Source of the DNA: Hyphomicrobiales bacterium
Lineage (GTDB): Bacteria; Pseudomonadota; Alphaproteobacteria; Rhizobiales; Rhizobiaceae
DNA length: 64,000 nucleotides
Assembly (NCBI GenBank): GCA_900472295.1
Contig: UCIA01000008.1
Location: 9,640 to 73,639, forward strand
Direction of reading: 5' to 3'
Part shown: piece after piece, positions 40,232 to 49,035 of the stretch
Position numbering within the stretch: the stretch's first letter is position 1
Layout of the letters: each line of letters begins with the position of its first letter
Notes under the pieces: model-generated
Told to the model about the DNA's origin: nothing
Database searches by the model: none
Seen by the model: only the letters and a program-made list of their open reading frames with translations
Program-made: the position numbers and the translations under genes

Positions 40232-41335
40232 TCACTTTCCGGTCGGAGGCGGGCTTTGCACAATTCTGCTGTCCGTTGGCTTGCTGTCTCCCGGTTCAGC
40301 GCGCCGGCGCGTGAGCCAGCCGACGAGGTCGCCAAACCGGCCGACGAGCCCCTTCGGCATCAGCACTACGGACAGCGCGATGATCAGGCCGAGGCCGAGT
40401 GTGCGGAACTCACCACTCTCGCGCATCAATTCGTCGGCCAAAACCAGCACCACCGTACCGACCAGTGGTCCCCAGAACGTGCCGACGCCGCCGACGACAA
40501 CGATGGCGATGATGAACATCAGTTGCGACATCGACAGTACTCCGGGGCCGATCGCCTGGAAATGCGCGGCATAGAAACCGCCGGCAAGTCCGGTGAAAAA
40601 GGCGGAAATGCCGAACACGAGAAGCTGCGCCTGAAAGCGGTTGACGCCTCGCGCGACCGCATAGCCCGGATTGTCCTTCAGAGCCCGGAAGGCAAGGCCG
40701 ATCGGACTTTTGACGATGACGTAGGTGAAGAGCATGGTGATCGCGAACAGGACCGAGATGATCGCATAATTGCCGACCAGCCAATGTGTCTTCAGCAAGG
40801 CCCTGGTACCGAGGTCGCCGAAGCGCGCAAAGCCGACGGCGCCGCCGGTGAACTGGCGGCAGACGGAGCCGACCATTACGAAGCATTCGGTATCGGTTAC
40901 GATCAGCAGATACATCGCCTGGGCGATGGCAAGCGTCAGCAACGCCACATAGACGCCGGTCAGGCGAAGGCAGGCCAGGCCGACGACGAGCGAGAACAAC
41001 ACCGCGCCCAGCGCGCCGGGCACAAGTGCCGCCCAGACGTTCCAGCCGAAATAGAAGCAGATCATCGCCGTCGCATAGCCGCCAAAGGCGAAGATCGCCA
41101 TTTGCGCCAGCGAGAAGATTCCGGAGAAACCGAACAACAGATTCCACTGCGACGCGATTGTCGCATAGAACAGCGCCAGAACGATCTGGCCGAGAATGTA
41201 GCGGCTGTCGACGATGAAAGGCAGCGCGATCGCCACCGCGATCAGCAACAGGGTGATGGCCAGATCGGTCCTGGCTAAACGGAACATGGAAGACCGGGAC
41301 ATTGTGGGCAGAGACATGGATCTTGTGTCTGTCAT
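40232..41335 (-). CDS. branched-chain-type ABC permease LivM (first system)
   Basis: The 367-aa LivM-family membrane protein has about eight helices after an N-terminal basic stretch, with the family motif FSLAQMAIFAFGGYATAMI and a cytoplasmic GLAFRALKDNPGYAVARG coupling loop. A later start (MSRSSMFRLARTD) is possible. It pairs with LivH six bases upstream. The substrate of this importer family ranges from amino acids to amides and urea, so the name does not fix it. Confidence 0.88.
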   Translation of the reverse strand: MTDTRSMSLPTMSRSSMFRLARTDLAITLLLIAVAIALPFIVDSRYILGQIVLALFYATIASQWNLLFGFSGIFSLAQMAIFAFGGYATAMICFYFGWNVWAALVPGALGAVLFSLVVGLACLRLTGVYVALLTLAIAQAMYLLIVTDTECFVMVGSVCRQFTGGAVGFARFGDLGTRALLKTHWLVGNYAIISVLFAITMLFTYVIVKSPIGLAFRALKDNPGYAVARGVNRFQAQLLVFGISAFFTGLAGGFYAAHFQAIGPGVLSMSQLMFIIAIVVVGGVGTFWGPLVGTVVLVLADELMRESGEFRTLGLGLIIALSVVLMPKGLVGRFGDLVGWLTRRRAEPGDSKPTDSRIVQSPPPTGK

Positions 41336-41341
41336 TTGCCC

Positions 41342-42229
41342 TCACATGCGCCGGATTTCGGCGCGGCCGAAAAGGCCGGACGGTCGCCAGATCAGAACGG
41401 CAATGACGACGAAGAGCAGCGACGGAAAACCCCAGCGGGCACCCAGAGCGTACTGGACGAAGGATTCGAGCAGCGCCAACCCAAGCGCTGCGGCGACGGC
41501 GCCCGGCAAATTGCCGAGGCCCGCGACCACGCACATGATGAAGGCCTTCAGCATTGGGTCGTTGCCGAGCGGCGGCGATAATTGCGTCATTGAGGAGACC
41601 ATGACGCCGCAGATGCCAGCAAGCGCGCCGGAAAGCATAAGCACCTGCAGATAGACGCGGTTGACGGCAACGCCCATGAGTTGGGCCGCATCCCGGTTCT
41701 GCGCCGTCGCCCGGATCGCCCGGCCCATCCGCGTGCGGCCGAGTGCTAGCGAAACCGCCACCATCATGACGACGACCACCGCGATGATCAAAAGGTTCTG
41801 CCAAGGCAGCGTCAGCGGTCCGATGCGAAGCACGCCGGCAATCGACACCGGCTGCTTCAGCGGTTGTCCGCCATAGGTCAACAGGATGGCGTTCTCCAGC
41901 GCTATGCCGACGCCAACCGTGGCGATCATGACATTGGCTTCGAATGTCGACTTGTCGTTCTTCAACAGGTTGCGCACGATCGCGAAATAGAGGATGGCGC
42001 CGGCCGCTGCACCGGCAAGGATGGCGCCGGCAAAGCCGAGCGCGATCGGCAGGCCGAGCGAGGTGATCACCGTGAAGGCGACGTAGCCGCCAAGCGTCAG
42101 CATCGCCGCATGGGCCATGTTGAGCATGCCCATCGAACCCCAGACCAGCGACAGCCCGACCGTCGCTAGCGCATAGAGCGCGCCCGAGGTGAAGCCGGCG
42201 ACGAGAATGGCCATGAGAACGTCGGTCAT
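41342..42229 (-). CDS. branched-chain-type ABC permease LivH (first system)
   Basis: The 295-aa LivH-family permease has the MGMLNMAHAAMLTLGGYVAF segment near the N-terminus, the coupling loop RTRMGRAIRATAQNRDAAQL, and hydrophobic helices throughout. Gene spacing to LivF is five bases and to LivM six bases, so this is one operon. Confidence 0.9.
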   Translation of the reverse strand: MTDVLMAILVAGFTSGALYALATVGLSLVWGSMGMLNMAHAAMLTLGGYVAFTVITSLGLPIALGFAGAILAGAAAGAILYFAIVRNLLKNDKSTFEANVMIATVGVGIALENAILLTYGGQPLKQPVSIAGVLRIGPLTLPWQNLLIIAVVVVMMVAVSLALGRTRMGRAIRATAQNRDAAQLMGVAVNRVYLQVLMLSGALAGICGVMVSSMTQLSPPLGNDPMLKAFIMCVVAGLGNLPGAVAAALGLALLESFVQYALGARWGFPSLLFVVIAVLIWRPSGLFGRAEIRRM

Positions 42230-42234
42230 GGGCG

Positions 42235-42963
42235 TCAGCCTCCGAGATAGGTTGCGAGGAGCTCGTCGCGCACCATCAGTTCGGCGGGCTTGCCCGACCA
42301 GACGATTGCGCCGTCGTCGAGCAGGTGCAGGTGGTCGGCGAGATCCTCTACCCGCGCCGGGTTTTCCTCCACCAGAAGGATCGTCCGGCCTGCCTTGCTG
42401 AGTTGCGAAATGACGTCGTAGACCTGATCGATGATCAGCGGCGCCAGACCGAGCGAGGGCTCGTCGATCAACAGGATGCGCCCGCCCATCATCAGGCCGC
42501 GGCCGATGCCGACCATGCGCCGTTCGCCGCCGGATAGCGTCGAGGCGATCTGGTTGCGGCGATCGGCGAGCTTCGGCAAAAGCGTGTAGACCTCGTCCAG
42601 CCGTCGCTTGATCTCGGCCTTGTCCGGCGCCAGATAGGCGCCCATCAGCAGATTTTCGAGCACGCTCATCTGCGCAAACAGCATGTCGCCCTGCGGCACA
42701 TGGGCGACGCCTAGCATTGCGGTCTCATGCGGCTTGCCGGAAAGGCTCTGGCCTTCGATGCTGATCTGCCCGCCGCGCAGTGGCACGAGGCCGGAGATCG
42801 TCTTCAGCAGCGTCGATTTGCCATGGCCATTGGGGCCGACGACGGTCACGAAGTCGCCTGCGTGGACGGTCAGCGAAACGCCCTTGAGAACGTCGAGGCC
42901 ATCATAGCCGGAGACGATGGCCTCGAGATGCAGGACAGGCGGTCTGGCCGTGGCGCTCATCAT
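42235..42963 (-). CDS. branched-chain-type ABC ATPase LivF (first system)
   Basis: The 242-aa ATPase has Walker A GPNGHGKST, signature LSGGERR and Walker B ILLIDEPSLGLAPL. It lacks the LivG-type C-terminal extension, so it is the LivF member. Its start overlaps the LivG stop by four bases. Confidence 0.92.
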   Translation of the reverse strand: MMSATARPPVLHLEAIVSGYDGLDVLKGVSLTVHAGDFVTVVGPNGHGKSTLLKTISGLVPLRGGQISIEGQSLSGKPHETAMLGVAHVPQGDMLFAQMSVLENLLMGAYLAPDKAEIKRRLDEVYTLLPKLADRRNQIASTLSGGERRMVGIGRGLMMGGRILLIDEPSLGLAPLIIDQVYDVISQLSKAGRTILLVEENPARVEDLADHLHLLDDGAIVWSGKPAELMVRDELLATYLGG

Positions 42964-43781
42964 AGCGAGCCCATGGCTGGGTTTGCCGCGGCAGCTTGTT
43001 CGTCAAAGAATTTTTTCAAGCGTTTCTGCGTGCCCTGGCCGAGATAGGTTTCGACGACGGTCTGGTCTTCGGCGACCTTGTCTGGCCTGCCCTCGAAGAT
43101 CACTTTGCCGTGGTGCATGATGATGACGCGGCTGGACAGCGCCAGGAGAAAGCGCATGACATGCTCGATCAGGACGATGGTCAGTCCCTGGTCGCGCAGT
43201 TTCAGTACCATCGCCATGATCTGGTCGATCTCGGCGACGTTGAGCCCGCCGACCGGCTCATCGAGGAACAGCATCTTCGGCTTGGTGGCGATGGCGCCGG
43301 CAATCATCAACAGCTTGCGGTCGAGTACCGGCAGCCGCGCCACGGTTTCGTCGGCCTTGGCCGAAAGTCCGACGAATTCCAGCGCCTCGATCGTTGCCTG
43401 CCGGACATCGTCACCGAGACGAAAGCCGGCCAGCCTTCGCCGCTGCCGGCCGAAGTAGGCGGCAATCTCGATGTTTTCGCGAACGGTCAGGCTGTCGAAG
43501 GCGGCATTGAGCTGAAAGGTCCGGGCCATGCCGAGTTGGCAGATGCGGTCGGCCGGAAGTGCCGAAATGTCGGTGTCGCCGAAATGCACCCGGCCGCCAC
43601 TGGCCGGCGTGATCCCGGTCACCACGTCGAAGAAGGTGGTTTTGCCGGCGCCGTTCGGCCCGCCAATGCCGACGATCTCGCCCGCATTGACCACCATCGA
43701 CACGCCGTCGACGGCGGCCAACGAGCCGAACCGTTTGACCACACTGTCACAAACCAGCATCGGACCGGCGACCTCAGTCAT
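42960..43781 (-). CDS. branched-chain-type ABC ATPase LivG (first system)
   Basis: The 273-aa ATPase has Walker A GPNGAGKTTFF and the LivG switch region. Its signature motif is degraded: ARLPVLDRKLL stands where LSxGxQR is expected. Walker B is MLFLDEPVGGLN. The ATG at 43781 has gggtgag upstream; a methionine 14 codons earlier is less likely. The odd signature motif could weaken ATPase coupling or mark a specialised subfamily of amide importers. Confidence 0.88.
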   Translation of the reverse strand: MTEVAGPMLVCDSVVKRFGSLAAVDGVSMVVNAGEIVGIGGPNGAGKTTFFDVVTGITPASGGRVHFGDTDISALPADRICQLGMARTFQLNAAFDSLTVRENIEIAAYFGRQRRRLAGFRLGDDVRQATIEALEFVGLSAKADETVARLPVLDRKLLMIAGAIATKPKMLFLDEPVGGLNVAEIDQIMAMVLKLRDQGLTIVLIEHVMRFLLALSSRVIIMHHGKVIFEGRPDKVAEDQTVVETYLGQGTQKRLKKFFDEQAAAANPAMGSL

Positions 43782-43796
43782 ATTCTCACCCAATGG

Positions 43797-43817
43797 AACC
43801 GGTCGGGGGAACCGGTT
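43797..43817 (-). other. short hairpin between binding-protein and LivG genes
   Basis: Arms aaccggt (43797-43803) and accggtt (43811-43817) around a 7-nt loop lie in the 82-bp gap of the operon. It may limit read-through or protect the binding-protein message. Confidence 0.4.
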
Positions 43818-43863
43818 GGGCACAGGGCCCGGCCGGTGTCGTTGGTTTCATTTCCGCGTCCGG

Positions 43864-45162
43864 TCACTTGATCCATGGCGGCAGGATGAAGCTGTCCGTG
43901 GCATAGAGCACCGGCGCGATCAGCTTCGGATCGGTCTTGTAATCCTGATGCTGCAGGAACTGGTGCGGCATGCCAAGCGACGGATCGGCCACTTGCGTCG
44001 GATAGCAGAAGGCCGATTGGCCGGCCGGATCGGCCCGGTAGGTGCCGTTGACCCCGCGATACACCAGGCGTTTCATGGCATTGGCCACCTTTGTGGTCTG
44101 CTCCTTGTTCATCGGCTCGCCCGGACCGCCGGCGATTGCCGCCGCAAGCGCCCACATCCACAGGCCGTCATAGGTCTGCGATCCCGTGATGTAGGCCGAG
44201 TTCGGACCGAATTTGGCGCGGTAGCTCTCGCGGAACGACTTGGAGAAATCGTCCGGCAGGCAGCCGATAACCGTCGAATAGACGACGCCGTTGACCGCCT
44301 CGCCGCCGATCTCGCGGAAAGCCGGCAGCGATGGTCCGTACTGCATGTAGATCAGGCTGTTGATCGGCTCGGCGAGGAACTGGACCATGAACTGCGCCAG
44401 GTCCTGCGGCAGGAAGTGCGTGACCAGGATCGCCGCCGGCGGGTCCTGGCGGAGTTTCGCCAGCGTCGGTCCCCACTGGTTGGTCGGGAACGGAACCGTC
44501 TCGAACAGGCTAACCTCGAAACCATATTCGGCCGCCTTGTCGCGGATCGCGTTGGCGATGACGATCGAGTATTCGTTGGCCGACGGAATGATGGCGATCT
44601 TCTTGTTGGGTGCCTTCCATTTGCCGTCCGCGACGAGCGACTTCAGGAAATTCAGGCAGCCGGGGCCATACCAGAACTCCGGTGGGTCGCCCTGGAAGGA
44701 ACTGTAATAACGGGCAGGGTCGGTCTTGAATTTCTCATTGTGCGAAATCAGCGTGTTGTAGTGCATCATGATGACGTCGTTGTCGGCGGCGACATCCATC
44801 TCGATCATGTTGGTGCCGAGATTGTAGCCGTTGATGATGGCCGGCGCCTCGAAACGGTCGATCAGACGCTGCATTGACTGGCTGACGAGGTCGGCGCCCA
44901 TTTCCTTGGTGTCTTCGATGTGGATTTCGACCGGCCGGCCGAGAATGCCGCCCGCCGCATTGATTTCCTCGGCGGCAAGTTCGAGACCGTTCTTGAACTC
45001 GATGCCGTCGGCGGCGGCGATGCCGGACATCGGCAGGGCCGAGCCGACCGGAATGGGCTTGGTGTCCTGGGCGATCGCCGCAGTGTTCATGTCGGAAAGA
45101 AGAGCGGCACCGGTGGCTCCGGCACCGACCACGCCTTGAAGCATTGCACGTCTGTTCATCAT
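43864..45162 (-). CDS. ABC substrate-binding protein, amide/urea/branched-chain type
   Basis: The 432-aa type I periplasmic binding protein has an N-terminal RRAMLQGVVGAGATGAALL signal that looks like a twin-arginine or Sec leader. The mature part carries IEFKNGLELAAEEINAAGG and LGRPVEIHIEDTKEMGADL. It is longer than classical LivJ (about 370) and nearer the UrtA/FmdD amide-urea group. An amidase gene 34 bp upstream in the same operon supports an amide ligand (inference). Confidence 0.87.
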   Translation of the reverse strand: MMNRRAMLQGVVGAGATGAALLSDMNTAAIAQDTKPIPVGSALPMSGIAAADGIEFKNGLELAAEEINAAGGILGRPVEIHIEDTKEMGADLVSQSMQRLIDRFEAPAIINGYNLGTNMIEMDVAADNDVIMMHYNTLISHNEKFKTDPARYYSSFQGDPPEFWYGPGCLNFLKSLVADGKWKAPNKKIAIIPSANEYSIVIANAIRDKAAEYGFEVSLFETVPFPTNQWGPTLAKLRQDPPAAILVTHFLPQDLAQFMVQFLAEPINSLIYMQYGPSLPAFREIGGEAVNGVVYSTVIGCLPDDFSKSFRESYRAKFGPNSAYITGSQTYDGLWMWALAAAIAGGPGEPMNKEQTTKVANAMKRLVYRGVNGTYRADPAGQSAFCYPTQVADPSLGMPHQFLQHQDYKTDPKLIAPVLYATDSFILPPWIK

Positions 45163-45196
45163 GGCAAGTTCCCCTTTGCGGTTGGTTATGCTCTTT

Positions 45197-46630
45197 TCAT
45201 ACGAAATCTTTCAGGCGAAACGCTTGGGTCATCGGCCGAAAGGCGGTTTCCAGGTCGGCCGCCGCCGAAAGCACGCGGGCATCGTCGCCGCGTGCGCCGA
45301 TGATCTGGAACCCCATAGGCAGGCCGGCCGCGGTCATGCCGCAAGGAATGACGCAGGCCGGTTGCTGGCTGAGATTTATCGGGTAACTGAAGGCCGCCCA
45401 TTGGGTCCAGCTGGACAGGCCGCTTCCGGCGGGCACTTCAAGTCCGATGTCGAAAGCCGGGACCGCTGTTGCCGGCGAAACGATGAAATCATAGGCGTCG
45501 AGCAGGCGGTCCATGGCGGCGCCGAATTCGCCGCGCTGGATCTGTGCGGCGACCAGCGTCTTGGCATCGAAAGCCGCCCCGGCCCGGGCGATCTCCAGGA
45601 AGCCCGGATCGATGCCCGTTCGTTCCTTCTGCGGGATCAGCGCAAGCCGTGCGGCGGCGCCGGCAAACCAGTGGCACTGGAAAAGCTCGAGGAGATCGCT
45701 GCCTGGAAGATGGATTGGCTCAACCGCCGCGCCGAACGCCTTGAAATGCGTCAGCGCGTCGGAAATCGCTGCAGCGATCTCGAAATCCAGCACGCCGGAA
45801 GGCGGTTTCGACCAGTAGCCGATCCGGGCGCCCTGCAAGGTGTCCTCGATCCGGCCAAGCGGCGCCAGGGTGCCGGCGCCCTGCAACCAGTCGGCGACAT
45901 CGCGGCCGGACATGGCCTCCGCCATGACCGAAAGATCATTTGCGGTCCGGGCCATCGGTCCGACATGAGCGACGGTTCCGAACGCGCTCGACGGATAGGC
46001 CGGCACGCGACCGAAGGTCGGCTTCAGTCCTGCGATGCCGGTGAAGGCAGCCGGGATGCGGATCGAGCCGCCACCATCGGTGCCGAGGTGGAAGACGCCG
46101 GCGCCGGTGGCGGCCGCCACCGCCGCCCCGCCGGAAGAGCCGCCGGGCGTCTTCCTGACATTCCAGGGATTGCGAGTGATGCCGCAGAACGGGCTGTCGG
46201 TGATCGCCTTCCAGCCGAATTCGGGCGTTGTCGTCTGCCCGATGAAGACGGCGCCCGCCTTGCGCAGCAGCGAAACGGAAGGCGCATCCTTGTCGCAAGC
46301 GACAGAAATCGTGGTCGCGCTGCCGTAGCGCACGCTCCAGCCCTCGACCCAGACGATGTCCTTGAGAGTTGTCGGGATTCCATCAGCCGCCGACAGAGGC
46401 TCGCCGGACCGCCATCGTTTTTCGGAGGCGCTGGCTGCCTCGATCGCGCCCTTGCGGTCGATCATGGTGAAGGCGTTGAACAGCGGATTGATTGTTTCGG
46501 CGCGGTCAACAGCCGCCATTGCCACCTCCACGGGCGACAGCGACCCGGCGCGGTAGGCGGCGGCCAGCGCCGCGGCGCTCAGGCGGCACAGTTCATCGGC
46601 GTCGGCAATGGGAGAGATCCCATTCGGCAT
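45197..46630 (-). CDS. amidase-signature-family enzyme
   Basis: The 477-aa amidase has the complete Ser-cisSer-Lys triad: K90 in TTLKDIVW, S165 in PGGSSGGAAVA and S189 in GTDGGGSIRIPA. It should hydrolyse a small amide to acid and ammonia or amine in the cytoplasm. I chose the ATG at 46630; a GTG six codons earlier is possible. It is the promoter-proximal gene of the importer operon and divergent from a LysR gene. Confidence 0.9.
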   Translation of the reverse strand: MPNGISPIADADELCRLSAAALAAAYRAGSLSPVEVAMAAVDRAETINPLFNAFTMIDRKGAIEAASASEKRWRSGEPLSAADGIPTTLKDIVWVEGWSVRYGSATTISVACDKDAPSVSLLRKAGAVFIGQTTTPEFGWKAITDSPFCGITRNPWNVRKTPGGSSGGAAVAAATGAGVFHLGTDGGGSIRIPAAFTGIAGLKPTFGRVPAYPSSAFGTVAHVGPMARTANDLSVMAEAMSGRDVADWLQGAGTLAPLGRIEDTLQGARIGYWSKPPSGVLDFEIAAAISDALTHFKAFGAAVEPIHLPGSDLLELFQCHWFAGAAARLALIPQKERTGIDPGFLEIARAGAAFDAKTLVAAQIQRGEFGAAMDRLLDAYDFIVSPATAVPAFDIGLEVPAGSGLSSWTQWAAFSYPINLSQQPACVIPCGMTAAGLPMGFQIIGARGDDARVLSAAADLETAFRPMTQAFRLKDFV

Positions 46631-46748
46631 GCAATTCGAACCCCTCACTCCATGGCCACTCTTCCGGCAGCCTTGTCAGCGACGGCAGTCTCGCGGGTTT
46701 CTTTGTCTCCATAAAATGTATTATTGTGGGGAACATTCGACATTAAAT

Positions 46749-46778
46749 GCAACAAGGGATAGCGCAACAAGGGATAGC
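46749..46778. repeat. 15-bp tandem duplication before the LysR gene
   Basis: gcaacaagggatagc occurs twice head to tail (46749-46763 and 46764-46778), directly before the ATG at 46780. Each copy carries aaggga, so the ribosome-binding site is duplicated; the second copy is at good spacing. A recent replication-slippage event is likely. Confidence 0.85.
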
Positions 46779-46779
46779 T

Positions 46780-47748
46780 ATGAACCTGACAATCCGGCAG
46801 TTGCGCTATGTCAGCGAAGTCGCTCGCCTCGGCAGTGTGCTAGCGGCTTCGAAGTCGCTCTACATCTCGCAGTCCTCCATTCTGGCGGCGATCACGCTGG
46901 CGGAAGCCGAGATGGGGGCGCGCATTTTCGATAGACGACCGGCGCGCGGTGTCCTCATCACGCCGGCCGGTCAACGCTTCGTCGCTGCAGCCCGCATCAT
47001 GCTCGCGGCGGAAACGGAGTTCAATCGGTCGATCGGCGATCTCAGCCGCCGCGTGCCGAAAGTGTTGCGCATCGGCTGTTTCGAGCCATTCGGCGCTCTG
47101 TTCATGCCGGAAATGCTGCGCAGCTATCTGGATAGCGTCGGCTATGTAGAGATCGACCTGGTCGAGGCTGACCAGGTCCAGTTGCAGGAACGGCTTGTCG
47201 CCGGCCAGATCGATCTGGCCATTCTCTACGACATCGGTCCGATCGGCATCGACAGCGTCACCCGCATCTGCAAGGTGCCCGCTCACGCCGTGCTCAATGC
47301 GGACGATCCGCTCGCCGGGCGCGATGGCATCTGGCTGGCGGAACTGGCTGAACGGCCGCTGGTCCTGCTCGACCTGCCGCACACGGCAACATATCTTCTG
47401 ACCCTGTTCGACGTTCTGGCGAAACGGCCGGAGGTGCGCTTTCGCACGCGCTCTTACGAAACGGTGCGCTCGGCCGTCGCCTCCGGCTTCGGCATGGCTG
47501 TCCTCAACATGCGGCCGATCGGTCGCGCCACCGCCGATGGCGAGGAGATCGTTCGAAGACCGATCCTCGATGAACTGCCGCCACCGACGCTGATCGTCGC
47601 CGACATGTACGGTTCGGCAAAGCCACTCTTCGTGCGTGTCTTCATCGACATGTTCCATCGCTTTTTCAGCGCGGTAGGCCCGTCGGGCTTTTCGGTGACC
47701 ACGCCGGAGCGCGAACCCTTTCTGCTGGTCGCCAGGGAGGATGGCTGA
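46780..47748 (+). CDS. LysR-family regulator of the amidase operon
   Basis: The 322-aa regulator has an N-terminal helix-turn-helix (LTIRQLRYVSEVARLGSVLA, then SLYISQSSILAAITLAEAE) and a periplasmic-binding-like effector domain. I chose ATG 46780; an in-frame ATG lies at 46747. It is divergent from the amidase-importer-oxidoreductase-deacetylase operon across about 150 bp and is the natural candidate for its activator. Confidence 0.87.
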   Translation: MNLTIRQLRYVSEVARLGSVLAASKSLYISQSSILAAITLAEAEMGARIFDRRPARGVLITPAGQRFVAAARIMLAAETEFNRSIGDLSRRVPKVLRIGCFEPFGALFMPEMLRSYLDSVGYVEIDLVEADQVQLQERLVAGQIDLAILYDIGPIGIDSVTRICKVPAHAVLNADDPLAGRDGIWLAELAERPLVLLDLPHTATYLLTLFDVLAKRPEVRFRTRSYETVRSAVASGFGMAVLNMRPIGRATADGEEIVRRPILDELPPPTLIVADMYGSAKPLFVRVFIDMFHRFFSAVGPSGFSVTTPEREPFLLVAREDG

Positions 47749-47951
47749 ACTGGGCGATTTGGCTGGCGCGATTGATAAGATGACGGACAAAGCCTCGCTG
47801 AATGCGCAGATATCGTCTGACGAGGACGAGAACTTCGCGGTCGTGCCAACGGCCACATAAGTTTATTCGTTTTTGACCAATACGCGCGAGCGGATTCCTG
47901 TAATCTTCAGAAAAACACCGGGCTAACCGGGCCAACCAGAAAGGTCGGGGA

Positions 47952-48932
47952 ATGAAATACGTCGTCGATACGATCGGCGGTCCCGCAGGCGGTGATGCCT
48001 GGCAAGCCGCTGTTACCGAAGCTTATTTTCCGCTCGACACCGAGTATCGCAACCGTCGCGAATTTTCAGGCACGCTGGAAACCTTCTCTCTCGGGCTCGT
48101 CAGCGTGTCCAAGATGCGCTGCGATGCCGTAAGCTATCGCCGCCATCGCCGCCACTTCCTCAACGAGCGTGACGCCAGCCTGCTCATCACCATCCCGGAG
48201 ATGTCGGAGGTGAATTTCTCGCAAGGGTCGAGAACCGTCAATTGCAGTCCGGGGGGCTTCCTCGTTGAGAGGGGAGATGCGCCTTACGAATTCTGGCACG
48301 GCAAGCCAAACGCGCTGTGGGTCCTGAAGGTGCCGTCATCGAGCGTTCGGGCACGGATCGGATCCGCCGAACGGCTCAGTGCACTCAGTTTCGATGCGAC
48401 CCAAGGCGTCGCCGCGCTCTTCCTCGACACGGTGCGAACCACGATCGGCCATCTCGATGAGATCACTGAAGTCGCTCGTGAGATGATGGGCAGGCACATC
48501 CTGGAAATGCTGTGCCTGTCGATCGTGAGTGACGACCGCGTGCTGGACAGCAGCATCTCGTCGATCCGGGCCGGCCATTTGCATCGCGCCGAACAGTATA
48601 TTCGCGATAATTTGAAGAATTCCGGCCTCGGCCCGCAGGCCGTGGCTGATGCCTGTGGCATCTCGCTCCGTTACCTGCAGGTTCTGTTTCAGGACAGCAA
48701 CCAGTCGATCAACGGCTTCATCCGCGACGCCCGGCTTGAACTTTGCGCCGAGGAGCTGATGTCGGTGACCAACATCAGCAGCGTTGCCGAGATCGCTTAC
48801 CGCTGGGGCTTTGCCGACCAGTCTCAGTTCTGCAAGCACTACCGGACGCGGTTCGGCTGCGCACCGACGGATACCCGTCGCGAAGCAGCGAACCGGGCAG
48901 GCCGCAGCTCGACCTCGAGAGAGCGGCACTAG
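47952..48932 (+). CDS. AraC-family regulator of the hyu/hydroxylase cluster
   Basis: The 326-aa protein has an N-terminal AraC-binding-like domain (about 25-190) and a C-terminal double helix-turn-helix (about 210-320), with QAVADACGISLRYLQVLFQD and AEIAYRWGFADQSQFCKHYR. It is 103 bp upstream of hyuA in the same direction and most likely activates the catabolic genes downstream in response to their substrate. Confidence 0.87.
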   Translation: MKYVVDTIGGPAGGDAWQAAVTEAYFPLDTEYRNRREFSGTLETFSLGLVSVSKMRCDAVSYRRHRRHFLNERDASLLITIPEMSEVNFSQGSRTVNCSPGGFLVERGDAPYEFWHGKPNALWVLKVPSSSVRARIGSAERLSALSFDATQGVAALFLDTVRTTIGHLDEITEVAREMMGRHILEMLCLSIVSDDRVLDSSISSIRAGHLHRAEQYIRDNLKNSGLGPQAVADACGISLRYLQVLFQDSNQSINGFIRDARLELCAEELMSVTNISSVAEIAYRWGFADQSQFCKHYRTRFGCAPTDTRREAANRAGRSSTSRERH

Positions 48933-49035
48933 ACCCGACGAAATCCGGGCCAATTCCACCATTTGTCACGACGTCGCCCCGGCAGGGCCGGCGAAAGCCG
49001 AGCCTTGCCCGCAAAGACCCTGCGAAGGAAAAGTC

